DNA of 64,000 bases from Paraburkholderia susongensis (GTDB lineage Bacteria > Pseudomonadota > Gammaproteobacteria > Burkholderiales > Burkholderiaceae): contig NZ_FXAT01000010.1 in assembly GCF_900177725.1 (NCBI RefSeq), positions 124,001 to 188,000 of the forward strand. Reading direction: 5' to 3'. Position 1 is the first letter of the stretch. Each line of letters starts with the position of its first letter. The position numbers were made by a program, and so were the translations under genes. The notes below the pieces were generated by a model that saw only the letters and a list, made by a program, of their open reading frames with translations, was not told where the DNA came from and did not search any database. Positions 34,181 through 43,559 of this stretch are shown here, piece by piece.

Positions 34181-35389
34181 ATGACCGACACACGTATAAG
34201 CCCGCTACGCGATTTTGCCGACTTCGTCAGAGCGGAACAGGGCCGTCTCACGAAGCAATGGATGCAGGCTGTGTCCACCGACGCCGATCTCGTCGAAGCC
34301 GACAAGCTCACTTACCAGCAACTCGCCGATCATCTGCCGGAAATTCTCGACGGGCTGTGCGCGGCGCTCGACGTGGAAGACCTCGAGCAGGTCGAAACGT
34401 CGATCGAGCGCCATGCGAGGAAGCACGGCAAGATTCGCTGGCGCCAGGGTTACCGCATCGAAGAACTCGTGCGCGAACTCGACCTTTTCCGGCAGGTGCT
34501 CGCCGATGCGCTCGAGGAATTCGCCACGCGCGAGAGCACGTTCACGCGGCGTCACGAAAGCCGCGCGCGGCGGCTCATCGCCGAAGCGTTCAGCATGGTC
34601 GCGTACACATCGATCAAGGAAGTGGTCAACGAGCGCGACCGCAGAATCGACGAGTACACGGGGCAGCTCGAGCACGCGAATCGTGAGTTAATGCTCAAGC
34701 AGCGGCTGGTCGGCGATCTCCACGAATCGCGCATGCAGATCACGCGCGGCGTCGTGCATGATCTGCGCAATTTCCTCAACGCATTTTCGATTGCACTGCA
34801 ACTCATCGCGCAGGCACCGTCGAAGGCCGACACCGCATTGGCGCTCGCGAACCGTCAGGCCGCCGACATGAAGCAACTGGTCGAGCAGATGGTCGAGTAC
34901 TCGGTCGTGCTCGGCGACGCTGCGCCGCTTGCGCTCGAAGAAGTCGATCTGCGCGAGCTCCACGATGAACTCGTGGTGTCGTCGCGGCCGCTGATCGAGG
35001 CCAAGGGTCTCACGCTGCTCACCTCGATCGATCCGGCGCTGCCGGTCGTCACGTCCAATCGTCTGAAGCTCAAGCAGATCGCGGTCAATCTGCTGTCCAA
35101 TGCGATCAAGTACACGAAATCGGGGCAAGTCGAATTGCAGTTCTCGGCTCAAGGCACCGAGCACTGGACGATTCGTGTGTCCGATACCGGCGTGGGCATC
35201 GCGCCCGCGGACGCGGAGCGCGTGTTCGACGAATTCGAGCGCGCGGCCGGCGACGACATTCCGGGTACGGGGCTCGGGCTCGCTATCGTCAGCGAGCTCT
35301 GTCGCGCGCTGGACGGTCACATCGGATTTACGTCGCGCGAGGGAGTGGGAACGACGTTTGAGATTCGCTTTCCCGTGCGGCCCGAGTGA
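34181..35389 (+). CDS. Sensor histidine kinase with RsbR-like N-terminal domain
   Basis: 402 residues from ATG 34181; an in-frame extension to 34034 is less credible. The N-terminal ~160 residues (DFADFVRAEQGRLTKQWMQA, IRWRQGYRIEELVREL) resemble the helical RsbRD-type domain. The H-box is TRGVVHDLRNFLNA (about 190-203), the N-box NLLSNAIKYT, G1 DTGVGIA, F-box VFDEFERA and G2 GTGLGLAIV. No membrane helix is present, so it senses a cytoplasmic signal. The divergent receiver protein (33593-33958) is the likely partner. Confidence 0.88.
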   Translation: MTDTRISPLRDFADFVRAEQGRLTKQWMQAVSTDADLVEADKLTYQQLADHLPEILDGLCAALDVEDLEQVETSIERHARKHGKIRWRQGYRIEELVRELDLFRQVLADALEEFATRESTFTRRHESRARRLIAEAFSMVAYTSIKEVVNERDRRIDEYTGQLEHANRELMLKQRLVGDLHESRMQITRGVVHDLRNFLNAFSIALQLIAQAPSKADTALALANRQAADMKQLVEQMVEYSVVLGDAAPLALEEVDLRELHDELVVSSRPLIEAKGLTLLTSIDPALPVVTSNRLKLKQIAVNLLSNAIKYTKSGQVELQFSAQGTEHWTIRVSDTGVGIAPADAERVFDEFERAAGDDIPGTGLGLAIVSELCRALDGHIGFTSREGVGTTFEIRFPVRPE

Positions 35390-35442
35390 TATCCGCGGTT
35401 GCGGTGAAACGCGTACGTTCCGCTAAACTGCCCGGATCGCAA

Positions 35443-35475
35443 CATTGACCGCGCATTGACCGCGCATTGACCGCG
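35443..35475. repeat. Three 11-bp tandem repeats before the GNAT gene
   Basis: CATTGACCGCG repeated three times without spacer, eight bases before the next ATG. Each unit holds a TTGACC, resembling a -35 hexamer, on a one-helical-turn period. Confidence 0.7.
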
Positions 35476-35483
35476 AACCGCGC

Positions 35484-35975
35484 ATGATCCATATCCAGGC
35501 CGCCCGCTTTCCAGAACAGCTCGAAACCGTGCGGACCATCTTCCGCGAATATGCCGGGAGTCTCGGCATCGACCTCGGCTTCCAGCAATTCGACTCCGAA
35601 CTCGCCGGCTTGCCTGGCAAATTCGCGGCGCCGCAGGGCCGCGTGCTGCTCGCGAGCAACGACGCCGGTGAAATTGTCGGCTGCGTCGCGATGCGTCCGC
35701 TCGACGAAACGACCTGCGAAATGAAACGCCTCTATGTGCGGCCAGCGGGACGTGGCCTGCACGCGGGCAGGCAACTGGCCGCGTGCATTTGCGAGTTCGC
35801 GAGAGAGGCAGGCTATCGGCGCATGCGCCTCGACACGCTGCCGACCATGCAGGCGGCGCTGGGACTCTATGCATCGCTCGGTTTCGAACCGATCGAGGCT
35901 TACGTGTTCAATCCGGTTCCCGGCGCGATCTTTCTCGAATGCGATCTGACGCGGCAGCGCGAGCAATCGGCCTAG
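35484..35975 (+). CDS. GNAT family N-acetyltransferase
   Basis: 163 residues. Acetyl-CoA-binding motif A reads MKRLYVRPAGRGLHAGRQLAACI (about 86-108), followed by YRRMRLDTLPTMQAALGLYASLGFEPIEAYVFNP, the standard GNAT end. The substrate is not predictable. It converges with the thiolase gene; the 66 bases between contain an imperfect GC-rich inverted repeat (about 35989-36031) that could end transcription both ways. Confidence 0.88.
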   Translation: MIHIQAARFPEQLETVRTIFREYAGSLGIDLGFQQFDSELAGLPGKFAAPQGRVLLASNDAGEIVGCVAMRPLDETTCEMKRLYVRPAGRGLHAGRQLAACICEFAREAGYRRMRLDTLPTMQAALGLYASLGFEPIEAYVFNPVPGAIFLECDLTRQREQSA

Positions 35976-36041
35976 CCTTGGGGTGCTTGCGGGGCAGCGG
36001 CCGACACGAACACCGCGCGCCCCGCTGCCCGCATTAGCTCG

Positions 36042-37244
36042 TTACACGCGCTCGATAGCGATGGCGATGCCCTGGCCGACGCCGATACACATCGTGCACA
36101 GCGCGAAGCGGCCTTGCGTGCGTTGCAGTTGATACATCGCGGTCGTGACCAGACGCGCGCCGCTCATGCCGAGCGGGTGGCCGAGCGCAATCGCGCCGCC
36201 GTTCGGGTTCACGCGAGGATCGTCCTCGGCGACGCCGAGTGCGCGCAGCACCGCGATGCCTTGCGACGCGAACGCCTCGTTCAGTTCGATCACGTCGAAC
36301 TGATCGATCGTCATACCCAGACGGGCGAGCAGCTTCTGCGTGGCGGGTGCCGGACCAATGCCCATCACGCGCGGCTCGACGCCGGCGGTGGCCATGCCGA
36401 GCACGCGGGCACGCGGCGTGAGGCCGAAGCGCTTCGCGGTTTCTTCGTTGGCGAGCAGCAGCGCGGCCGCGCCGTCGTTCACGCCCGAGGCGTTACCGGC
36501 CGTGACCGTGCCGTCCGGGCGCACGACGCCCTTCAGCTTCGCGAGCGTTTCGAGGCTCGTTTCGCGCGGATGCTCGTCCTGCGTGACCGTGATCGGGTCG
36601 CCCTTCTTCTGCGCGATCGTCACGCCGACGATTTCCTGCGCGAGCGTGCCGTCGCGTTGCGCGCGAGCCGCCTTCTGCTGGCTGCGCAGCGCGAACGCGT
36701 CCTGGTCGGCGCGGCTGATGTTGTAGTCGGTCGCGACGTTTTCGCCGGTTTCCGGCATCGAGTCGACGCCGTACAGCTTCTTCATCAGCGGGTTGACGAA
36801 GCGCCAGCCGATCGTCGTGTCGTAGACCTCGTTCTGACGCGAGAACGCGCTGGTCGCCTTGGGCATCACGAACGGCGCGCGGCTCATGCTTTCGACGCCG
36901 CCCGCCAGCATCAGCGCGGCCTCGCCCGACTTGATCGCGCGCGCGGCGATGCCGACTGCGTCCATGCCCGAGCCGCACAGACGGTTGACCGTCGAGCCCG
37001 GCACGTCCTTCGGCAGACCCGCGAGCAGCAGCGACATGCGCGCGACGTTGCGGTTGTCGTCACCGGCCTGGTTCGCGCAGCCGTAGATCACGTCGTCGAT
37101 CGCGGTCCAGTCGACGTTCTTGTTGCGCTCCATCAGCGCCTTGAGCGGCACCGCGCCCAGGTCGTCGGCGCGCACCGACGACAGCGAACCCGCATAGCGG
37201 CCAATGGGGGTGCGAATCGCGTCGCACAGGAATGCTTCGGTCAT
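36042..37244 (-). CDS. pcaF: 3-oxoadipyl-CoA/acetyl-CoA thiolase
   Basis: 400 residues, the thiolase length. The acyl-enzyme Cys is in TVNRLCGSGMDAVG (about residue 90), the His in ELNEAFASQGIAV/GGAIALGHPLGMSGARL and the second Cys in FALCTMCIGVGQG. The opening TEAFLCDAIRTPIGRYAGSLS is characteristic of PcaF/PaaJ, which cleaves beta-ketoadipyl-CoA to succinyl-CoA and acetyl-CoA, the last step of the protocatechuate/phenylacetate routes. No other pca gene is adjacent. An IclR-type operator precedes it (37473-37506), and a PcaR-like regulator is encoded at 43560. Confidence 0.9.
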   Translation of the reverse strand: MTEAFLCDAIRTPIGRYAGSLSSVRADDLGAVPLKALMERNKNVDWTAIDDVIYGCANQAGDDNRNVARMSLLLAGLPKDVPGSTVNRLCGSGMDAVGIAARAIKSGEAALMLAGGVESMSRAPFVMPKATSAFSRQNEVYDTTIGWRFVNPLMKKLYGVDSMPETGENVATDYNISRADQDAFALRSQQKAARAQRDGTLAQEIVGVTIAQKKGDPITVTQDEHPRETSLETLAKLKGVVRPDGTVTAGNASGVNDGAAALLLANEETAKRFGLTPRARVLGMATAGVEPRVMGIGPAPATQKLLARLGMTIDQFDVIELNEAFASQGIAVLRALGVAEDDPRVNPNGGAIALGHPLGMSGARLVTTAMYQLQRTQGRFALCTMCIGVGQGIAIAIERV

Positions 37245-37472
37245 GTGATGTCTCCAGTTGAAATGCTGCGTGCGCTGCGCCGCGCGCCGGCCTTGCGCGG
37301 ATGACACAGGTTCGATGCGCTCACGCATCGGCCCGGCGGCCATCACGGCAAGTGGCAAAAAGCTTCGGAAAGCGGCGGCGCGGCGGCCGTCACATCGAAG
37401 CAGCTTAGCGCAGGATCGTGAACGATGGGCTTGGGATCGACAACGGTTGCGTTCTTCCTTGCCCGGCCTCAT

Positions 37473-37506
37473 GTTCTATATACGAACACAAGGTCATATA
37501 TCGAAC
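37473..37506. promoter_or_regulatory. Candidate PcaR/IclR-type operator upstream of the thiolase gene
   Basis: Two 15-base near-palindromes, GTTC-TATATAC-GAAC (37473-37487) and GGTC-ATATATC-GAAC (37492-37506), centres 19 bases apart, in an AT-rich stretch 230-260 bases before the thiolase start. Paired GTTC/GAAC half-sites are typical of PcaR/PobR-like regulators. Nothing else stands out in the gene-free stretch 37245-37628. Confidence 0.45.
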
Positions 37507-37628
37507 AAACAGACACGATAATAGGCGCGTGCGTAAAACCATGTCAAGCGCGGCCGAGTCCGTGCCAGCGAATACCAGCGAAATACCAGGGAATACGCGC
37601 AGGCATGGCGGATGGCCGGCGGCGCCTG

Positions 37629-38609
37629 TCAGCGAATCGCGATCCCCTCATCGGCGATATAGCTGCGGATCACGTCCGCGAAACTGCGCTCGCCGGCAAG
37701 ACCGAGCCGTTCGGCGCGCGACGTATCCCACGCGCCCGGCCAGCTACCGACGATCTTGCCGATGCGCTCATCGGGCTGCCGCACGATACGGCTTGCCACC
37801 GCCTCGCCCGCGACCTCGCGCAGCGCCGCGATCATCTCGTCGACGCTCACCGATATCCCCGGCAGATTCAGCACGCGCTGTTTGCCGAGCACGGCGGCGT
37901 CGAGTTCGAGTCCGGCGATCAGGCTTTCGATTGCCTTGCGCGGCGACAGCAGCCAGAGCCGCGTCGAACCCGCGACCGGGCACACGGCCTCCTCGCCGTT
38001 CAGCGGCTCGCGGATGATGCCGCTCGCAAACGACGACGCCGCCGCATTCGGCCGCCCCGGCCGCACGCTGATGGTCGGCAGCCGCAACACGCGGCCATCG
38101 ACGAAGCCGCGCCGCGAATAATCGTTGAGCAGCAACTCGGCGATCGCCTTCTGCGCGCCATACGACGATTGCGGATTGAGCGCGCTATCGTCCTGCACGA
38201 CCTCGGGAAGATCGCCGCCATAGACCGCGACCGAACTCGTGAACACGACGCGCGGCCGATGCTCGCGCTGCCGGCAGACTTCGAGCAGCAAACGCGACGC
38301 ATCGAGATTGATGCGCATGCCGAGGTCGAAATCCGCTTCGGCCTGGCCGCTCACGATCGCGGCCAGATGAAAGATCGCCGTGGTCCTGTCGTCGATCGCG
38401 CGTTCGAGCACGCTGCGCTCCGCAATATCGCCCACTTCCGTGCGCACGCGTTTGTCGCCGAAATCATTGGCGCGCGCGACGTCGAGCAGCACCAGTTCGC
38501 CGATCGCTTGCGGCACGCCGTGCGCATCTTTGAGCGAACCGCGCGCGAGCAGTTCGCTCGCGAGACGCTGGCCGAGAAAGCCGGCGCCGCCGGTAATCAG
38601 TACTTTCAT
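37629..38609 (-). CDS. denD: D-erythronate dehydrogenase
   Basis: 326 residues of the extended SDR/epimerase type: NAD motif ITGGAGFLGQRLA, FTSSVAVYGG and the catalytic YGAQK (about 150-154). Proteins of this type in tetronate clusters oxidise D-erythronate to 3-oxo-tetronate, which the kinase and decarboxylase of this cluster then process. Last gene of the module, 82 bases after otnI. Confidence 0.87.
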   Translation of the reverse strand: MKVLITGGAGFLGQRLASELLARGSLKDAHGVPQAIGELVLLDVARANDFGDKRVRTEVGDIAERSVLERAIDDRTTAIFHLAAIVSGQAEADFDLGMRINLDASRLLLEVCRQREHRPRVVFTSSVAVYGGDLPEVVQDDSALNPQSSYGAQKAIAELLLNDYSRRGFVDGRVLRLPTISVRPGRPNAAASSFASGIIREPLNGEEAVCPVAGSTRLWLLSPRKAIESLIAGLELDAAVLGKQRVLNLPGISVSVDEMIAALREVAGEAVASRIVRQPDERIGKIVGSWPGAWDTSRAERLGLAGERSFADVIRSYIADEGIAIR

Positions 38610-38691
38610 GGTTGCGTGTCCTGATGGTGATGGTGTTCGACGATAAGCGACGAGAGCGACAAAAGTGATAAGGAACGATAGAGCGCGGCGC

Positions 38692-39480
38692 TCAGCGCGC
38701 GGCGTCCAGATAAGGCCGCAGCCAGCCGAGCCCCGCCGACGTCGCCGCGCGCGGCCGGTATTCGCAGCCGATGTAGCCGTCGTAGCCGAGCGAATCGATG
38801 AGATCGAACAGATACGGGTAGTTCAGCTCGCCGATATCGGGCTCGTGACGTTCCGGCACGCCCGCGATCTGGATATGGCCGATGCCCGCCATATCGCGTT
38901 TGAGTTTCGTCGCCAGATCGCCCTCGACGATCTGGCAGTGGTAGCAGTCGAACTGCACCTTGAGATTCGGCGCGCCGACTTCCGCGCAGATCGCCTGCGC
39001 ATCGTCCTGGCGATTGAGGAAATAGCCCGGCATGTCGCGCGTATTGATCGGCTCGATGACGATCGTGATCTGCCCGGCTTGCGCGGTCTGCGCGGCATAC
39101 GCGAGATTCTTCAGATAGATGTCGCGAAGTTTTTCGCGCGGCTGACCCTTCGGAGCGATGCCGGCCATCACATGCAGTTTGCGGTTGCCGAGTTCGCGCG
39201 CGTAGCCGAGCGCGGTGTCGATGCTGCGCCGGAATTCGTCCTCGCGGCCCGGCAATGCGGCGAGGCCGCGCTCGCCGCCGGCCCAGTCGCCGGGCGGCGC
39301 ATTGAAAAGCGCCTGCGTGAGACCGCTTGCATCGAGCCGGGATTTCAGTTCGCCGGCGCGAAAGTCGTATGGAAACAGAAACTCGACCGCTTTGAAACCG
39401 TCGCGCGCGGCGGCGGCGAAACGCTCGAGGAAAGTGTGCTCGTTGTACATCATCGTGAGATTGGCAGCGAAGCGAGGCAT
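38692..39480 (-). CDS. otnI: 2-oxo-tetronate isomerase (hydroxypyruvate isomerase family)
   Basis: 262 residues, TIM-barrel of the xylose-isomerase-like superfamily. MPRFAANLTMMYNEHTFLERF is the classic N-terminus of Hyi/OtnI. Metal ligands occur at VIEPINTRDMPGYF (Glu), VQFDCYHCQI (Asp, His) and YIGCEYRP (Glu). In this cluster it converts 2-oxo- to 3-oxo-tetronate after oxidation of L-threonate. A 150-base gap separates it from otnC. Confidence 0.9.
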   Translation of the reverse strand: MPRFAANLTMMYNEHTFLERFAAAARDGFKAVEFLFPYDFRAGELKSRLDASGLTQALFNAPPGDWAGGERGLAALPGREDEFRRSIDTALGYARELGNRKLHVMAGIAPKGQPREKLRDIYLKNLAYAAQTAQAGQITIVIEPINTRDMPGYFLNRQDDAQAICAEVGAPNLKVQFDCYHCQIVEGDLATKLKRDMAGIGHIQIAGVPERHEPDIGELNYPYLFDLIDSLGYDGYIGCEYRPRAATSAGLGWLRPYLDAAR

Positions 39481-39630
39481 GGCGCGGCTCCTTGAAAACG
39501 GTCTGATGCGGCGCGCTGCGCGCCGCCCGGCTCAGGGCTTACGCGCGTCACGCATGAGCGGCAATGAAGCGATTGACTCCAGGGACCGGCGCAGCACACA
39601 CGCCTGTGTGGTCCCCCGATGCGCGCCCCT

Positions 39631-40293
39631 CTACCAGCGCGCGCCGAACACGGCGCGCAGTTCTTCGAGCGCGGCTTCGTCGAGCGGCATGGGGCGCGGA
39701 TTCATCATCAGCCACAAACGTGCAGTCTCCTCGAGTTCTTCGAGCGCATACGACGCATGCGCGACCGAACGCTCCCACACCACCGGCCCCAGCCGTTCGA
39801 GCAGCACCGCGCGCACGCTGCTGGCGAGCGCGGCGATCTGCGCGGCCACTTGCGGATCGCCGGGGCGGCGGTAACGAATCAGCGGGACATGTCCCACTTT
39901 CATCACGTAGTACGGCGTGATCGGCGGCAGCACGTCGGTCTCGCTCCAGACGCCCGCGAGCGTCAGCGCGACCAGATGTGTCGAATGCGTATGGACGACG
40001 CCGCGCGCCTCGCGATTGCGTGCATAGATGCCTTGATGCAGTGAGAGCGTTTTCGAGGGCTTGCCGCCCGATACCGCGCGCCCGTCGACATCGACCTTCG
40101 CGATATCGGCGGGATCGAGGCGGCCGAGGCACGCGTCGGTCGGCGTGATGAGCCAGCCGTCGTCGAGCCGCGCGCTAATGTTGCCGGCCGTCCCGACCGT
40201 ATAGCCGCGCTGGTAGAGGCTCGCGCCGCATACGCAGATTTCCTCGCGCACGCGCGCTTCGTCCGTTGTGTGGAGTGCGGGTGCGCCGGTCAT
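39631..40293 (-). CDS. otnC: 3-oxo-tetronate 4-phosphate decarboxylase (class II aldolase fold)
   Basis: 220 residues. Class II aldolase/adducin domain: GTAGNISARLDDGWLITPT (phosphate and glycine motif), GKPSKTLSLHQGIY, zinc-binding GVVHTHSTHLVALT (two His) and a later His around VERSVAHASY-like region. It decarboxylates 3-oxo-tetronate 4-phosphate to dihydroxyacetone phosphate. Its ATG overlaps the kinase stop by four bases (ATGA), so the two are translationally coupled. Confidence 0.88.
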   Translation of the reverse strand: MTGAPALHTTDEARVREEICVCGASLYQRGYTVGTAGNISARLDDGWLITPTDACLGRLDPADIAKVDVDGRAVSGGKPSKTLSLHQGIYARNREARGVVHTHSTHLVALTLAGVWSETDVLPPITPYYVMKVGHVPLIRYRRPGDPQVAAQIAALASSVRAVLLERLGPVVWERSVAHASYALEELEETARLWLMMNPRPMPLDEAALEELRAVFGARW

Positions 40294-41681
40294 GGCGCGG
40301 CTCCGTCGAGATGGCGCAGCGCTTTTTCGAAGAAGTCGGTCGTGCCGAAGTTGCCGGACTTCAACGCGAGCGCAAGCGGCTCGGCGCCGGTCGTCACAGT
40401 GGCGGGCACGCCGGGATCGATCTGCGCGCCGATGCGCAGCGTGTGCACGTCGAGCGCCTGCACGACCGCGCCCGAGGTCTCGCCGCCCGCGACGACGAAC
40501 TTGCGCACACCGCGCTCGCGCAAACCGCGCGCGATCGACGCCAGCGTCGCTTCGACCAGATGCCCGGCTTCGTTGACGCCGAGTTCGCGCTGCACCGCCT
40601 TCACTTCGTCGGGCGAGGCAGTCGCGTAGATCAGCACCGGTTCGGCGCGCTCGAGACTGGCCTGCGCGAACGCGAGCGCCTGTTCGACGACGGGCTCGCC
40701 GCGCGCCGCCGCGAGCGGATCGATGCGAAACGCCGGCCGCGTCGCGCGCCATGCGGCGACCTGCGCGTTGGTCGCCTTCGATGCGCTGCCCGCGAGCACC
40801 GCCGACAAACCTGCGACGCGCGGCAGTTGCGCGGCGTCGCCGCGCTCGTCGAGCAGACCCGCGCGGCGAAAGTTGGCCGGCAAGCCGAGCGCGATACCCG
40901 AGCCGCCCGTCACCAGCGCGAGGTCCGCGCAGGCCTGCCCGAGCACGTGCAGATCGGCGTCGGATATCGCATCGGCAATCGCCATGCGTACGCCGTCCGC
41001 ACGCAATGCGTCGAACGCGGCGCGCACGGACTGCGCGCCTTGCGCAACCGCGTCGTAGCGCACGAGACCGACCTTCGATCGAGTCTGCCGCTGCAGCACG
41101 CGTACGAGGTTCGCGTCGCGCATCGGCGTGAGCGGATGGTGTTCCATGCCCGATTCATCGAGCAGCACGTCACCGACGAACAGATGACCGCGAAAGATCG
41201 TGCGGCCGTTCTCGGGAAACGCCGGACACGCAATCGTGAACGACGCACGCCCGGCAAATTCGGCGGATAGCGCGTTCAGCAACGCATCGGTCACGGGACC
41301 GATGTTGCCCGCGTCGGTCGAATCGAACGTCGAGCAGTACTTGAAGAAGAACTGGCGGCAGCCTTGCGCGCGCAGCCAGTCGAGCGCGGCGAGCGATTGC
41401 GCGACTGCATCGGCGGCAGCGATCGTGCGCGACTTCAACGCAACGACGAGCGCGTCGGCCTCGAGCGCGTCGCTCGAATCGTTCGAATCGTTTACCGTGG
41501 GTACGCCGATCGTCTGCACCGTGCGCATGCCGCCGCGCACGAGCATGTTGGCGAGATCGGTCGCGCCGGTGAAATCGTCGGCGATACAACCGAGCAGCGC
41601 GCCGCGCTCGCGAGGCGGTTTTTTGCCGGCCGCCGTCGCACCACCCGCTGTCGTGCTAACCCATTGCGTGCTAACCGTCAT
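40290..41681 (-). CDS. otnK: 3-oxo-tetronate kinase (four-carbon acid sugar kinase)
   Basis: 463 residues of the DUF1537/four-carbon sugar kinase family. N-terminal domain: LLGCIADDFTGATDLANMLV and FFFKYCSTFDSTDAGNIGPV; C-terminal domain: FVVAGGETSGAVVQAL and LKSGNFGTTDFFEKAL, the nucleotide-binding part. It phosphorylates 3-oxo-tetronate at O4. A run of Asn, Asp and Ser near residue 65 (DSNDSSD) is a local expansion. It starts 15 bases after the dehydrogenase gene. Confidence 0.9.
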   Translation of the reverse strand: MTVSTQWVSTTAGGATAAGKKPPRERGALLGCIADDFTGATDLANMLVRGGMRTVQTIGVPTVNDSNDSSDALEADALVVALKSRTIAAADAVAQSLAALDWLRAQGCRQFFFKYCSTFDSTDAGNIGPVTDALLNALSAEFAGRASFTIACPAFPENGRTIFRGHLFVGDVLLDESGMEHHPLTPMRDANLVRVLQRQTRSKVGLVRYDAVAQGAQSVRAAFDALRADGVRMAIADAISDADLHVLGQACADLALVTGGSGIALGLPANFRRAGLLDERGDAAQLPRVAGLSAVLAGSASKATNAQVAAWRATRPAFRIDPLAAARGEPVVEQALAFAQASLERAEPVLIYATASPDEVKAVQRELGVNEAGHLVEATLASIARGLRERGVRKFVVAGGETSGAVVQALDVHTLRIGAQIDPGVPATVTTGAEPLALALKSGNFGTTDFFEKALRHLDGAAP

Positions 41682-41696
41682 GACGAGTGCCCCCGC

Positions 41697-42596
41697 TCAT
41701 TTCGCCGCCGGCAGATCGATGCCCGGAAATATCTTCACCACGGCCGAGTCGTCTTCGCCGCCATGGCCCGCCGTCGACGCCATCATGAACATCTGATGCG
41801 CGGCCGCCGAAAGCGGCAGCGGAAATTTCGTGCGGCGCGCGGTGTCGAGCACGAGCCCGAGATCCTTGACGAAAATATCGACCGCGGAAAGCGGCGTGTA
41901 GTCGCCCGCGAGAATGTGCGGCACGCGGTTCTCGTACATCCACGAATTGCCCGCGCTGTGCGTGATGACGTCGTAGAGCGCGCCGGGGTCGACGCCTTCG
42001 CGCAAGCCGAGCGCCATCGCCTCGGCCGCCGCCGCGATATGCACGCCCGCCAGCAACTGGTTGATGATCTTCACCTTCGAGCCCGCGCCATGCGCAGCCC
42101 CGAGCCGATAAACCTTGCCGGCGATCGCCGCGAGCACGTCCTCGCACGCGGCGTAGGCCGCCGCCGGACCGGACGTCATCATCGTCATCTCGCCGGACGC
42201 GGCGCGCGCCGCGCCGCCCGAGACCGGCGCGTCGAGCATCTGCAGGCCGGCCGCCTCGACGCGTGCACCGAGTTCGCGCGCGAAATCCGGCGCGACCGTG
42301 GCGCTCGCGATCACGACGCTGCCGGGCTTCATCGCCGCCAGAGCACCCTCTTCGCCGTCTTTGCCGAACAGCACGGTTTCGGTTTGCGCGGCATTCACGA
42401 CCAGCGTGATGACGACCTCGCATTGCGCGCCGAGTTCGGCGGGGCTCGCGCAACCGACGCCGCCTTGCGCGACGAAGCCTTGCAGCACCTCATGGCGCAG
42501 ATCGCACGCATGGACCTTGAAGCCCGCTCGCAGCAACGAGCGCGCCACGCCCAGCCCCATTGCCCCCAGACCGATGACACCGACATTTCTCGACAT
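41697..42596 (-). CDS. ltnD: L-threonate dehydrogenase
   Basis: 299 residues of the beta-hydroxyacid dehydrogenase family: VGVIGLGAMGLGVARSLL (NAD site), DAPVSGGAARAASGEMTMM (substrate site), KIINQLLAGVHIA with the catalytic Lys and the C-terminal DLGLVLDTARRTKFPLPL. In the established route it oxidises L-threonate to 2-oxo-tetronate, feeding otnI, otnK and otnC found downstream. 21 bases after the GntR regulator gene, which is probably co-transcribed. Confidence 0.9.
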   Translation of the reverse strand: MSRNVGVIGLGAMGLGVARSLLRAGFKVHACDLRHEVLQGFVAQGGVGCASPAELGAQCEVVITLVVNAAQTETVLFGKDGEEGALAAMKPGSVVIASATVAPDFARELGARVEAAGLQMLDAPVSGGAARAASGEMTMMTSGPAAAYAACEDVLAAIAGKVYRLGAAHGAGSKVKIINQLLAGVHIAAAAEAMALGLREGVDPGALYDVITHSAGNSWMYENRVPHILAGDYTPLSAVDIFVKDLGLVLDTARRTKFPLPLSAAAHQMFMMASTAGHGGEDDSAVVKIFPGIDLPAAK

Positions 42597-42617
42597 GTGT
42601 GACCTTATGTGTGACCT

Positions 42618-43331
42618 TCAACGATTCGCACTGCGTTCGCTTCCGGCAAGCCTTCGCGCCGCGTTATATAGATGTGTCTGCGCGGCGTTGCGCGCCGCCA
42701 TCGGATCGCCCGCGCGAATCGCCGCGGCAATCGCCGCGTGCTCCTCGCGCACCTGGCGCGAAAAATCCTCGCGCAGCGCCTCGTTGCGGCGCGTGACGAC
42801 CGTACCCGCTTCGAGATACTGATTGAGAAACGTGAGCGTCTTCAGGAAATACGGATTGCCGGTGGCCGCCGCAATCGCGCGATGAAACGCGACGTCTTCC
42901 TCGACGCCGTCCGCACCGTCGGCCACCGCCTCGTCGATGCGCGCGAGCGCGGCGTCGATCGATGCGATGTCGGCATCGCTGCGGCGCATCGCGGCTTCGG
43001 AGGCGACCTCGGCTTCGATCGCGCGGCGCAGCGCGAGAATCTGCACGACCGAGCCCGGCTCGACCGCTTCCGCGTAATCGATGCGCAGCGGCCGGATCGC
43101 GCCGTGCCCCGCGACGAACACGCCGCTGCCCTGGCGCGGCTCGACCACGCCCTCGTTCTTCAGCCGCGAGATCGCCTCGCGAATCACCGTGCGGCTCACG
43201 CCGAACTGCTGCGCGAGCGCGGCCTCGGTGGGCAGCTTGCCGCCGCGCGCGAACGTGCCCTTGTCGATCTGCTTGAGCAGTTGCTGTGCGACGGTGTCGC
43301 TCAAGGCCCGCGCGGGAATCTTGTCGAACAT
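42618..43331 (-). CDS. GntR family regulator, FadR/FCD subfamily
   Basis: 237 residues. The winged helix is GKLPTEAALAQQFGVSRTVIREAISRLKNEGVVEPRQGSGVFVA. The FCD domain follows with metal-type residues in VEEDVAFHRAIAAATGN. It begins the minus-strand tetronate operon and likely represses it until a tetronate intermediate binds. Its promoter region is shared with the divergent IclR gene (43560); a TTGT...ACAA repeat about 43360-43380 is weak operator evidence. Confidence 0.88.
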   Translation of the reverse strand: MFDKIPARALSDTVAQQLLKQIDKGTFARGGKLPTEAALAQQFGVSRTVIREAISRLKNEGVVEPRQGSGVFVAGHGAIRPLRIDYAEAVEPGSVVQILALRRAIEAEVASEAAMRRSDADIASIDAALARIDEAVADGADGVEEDVAFHRAIAAATGNPYFLKTLTFLNQYLEAGTVVTRRNEALREDFSRQVREEHAAIAAAIRAGDPMAARNAAQTHLYNAARRLAGSERSANR

Positions 43332-43559
43332 CAGGTGTCGGATAAGCTGATTGAGTCAGGTTGTCGGGTCATCATACAAATTCGGGTAGCCTCACCGTAT
43401 TCACGCAAACCCTGGGATTTTTGAGCGCATGCGCGTCATTTGGCGAAACAGAGGGCTTAAGCTATCGTCACGCCTTTGCGCTGCAACGCGCTGCATGCAA
43501 CGGCGCGCTCGCCGTGCGCCTTCGTGCGCATCTTTTCCCGAACGCATTTTCCAAGGTCC

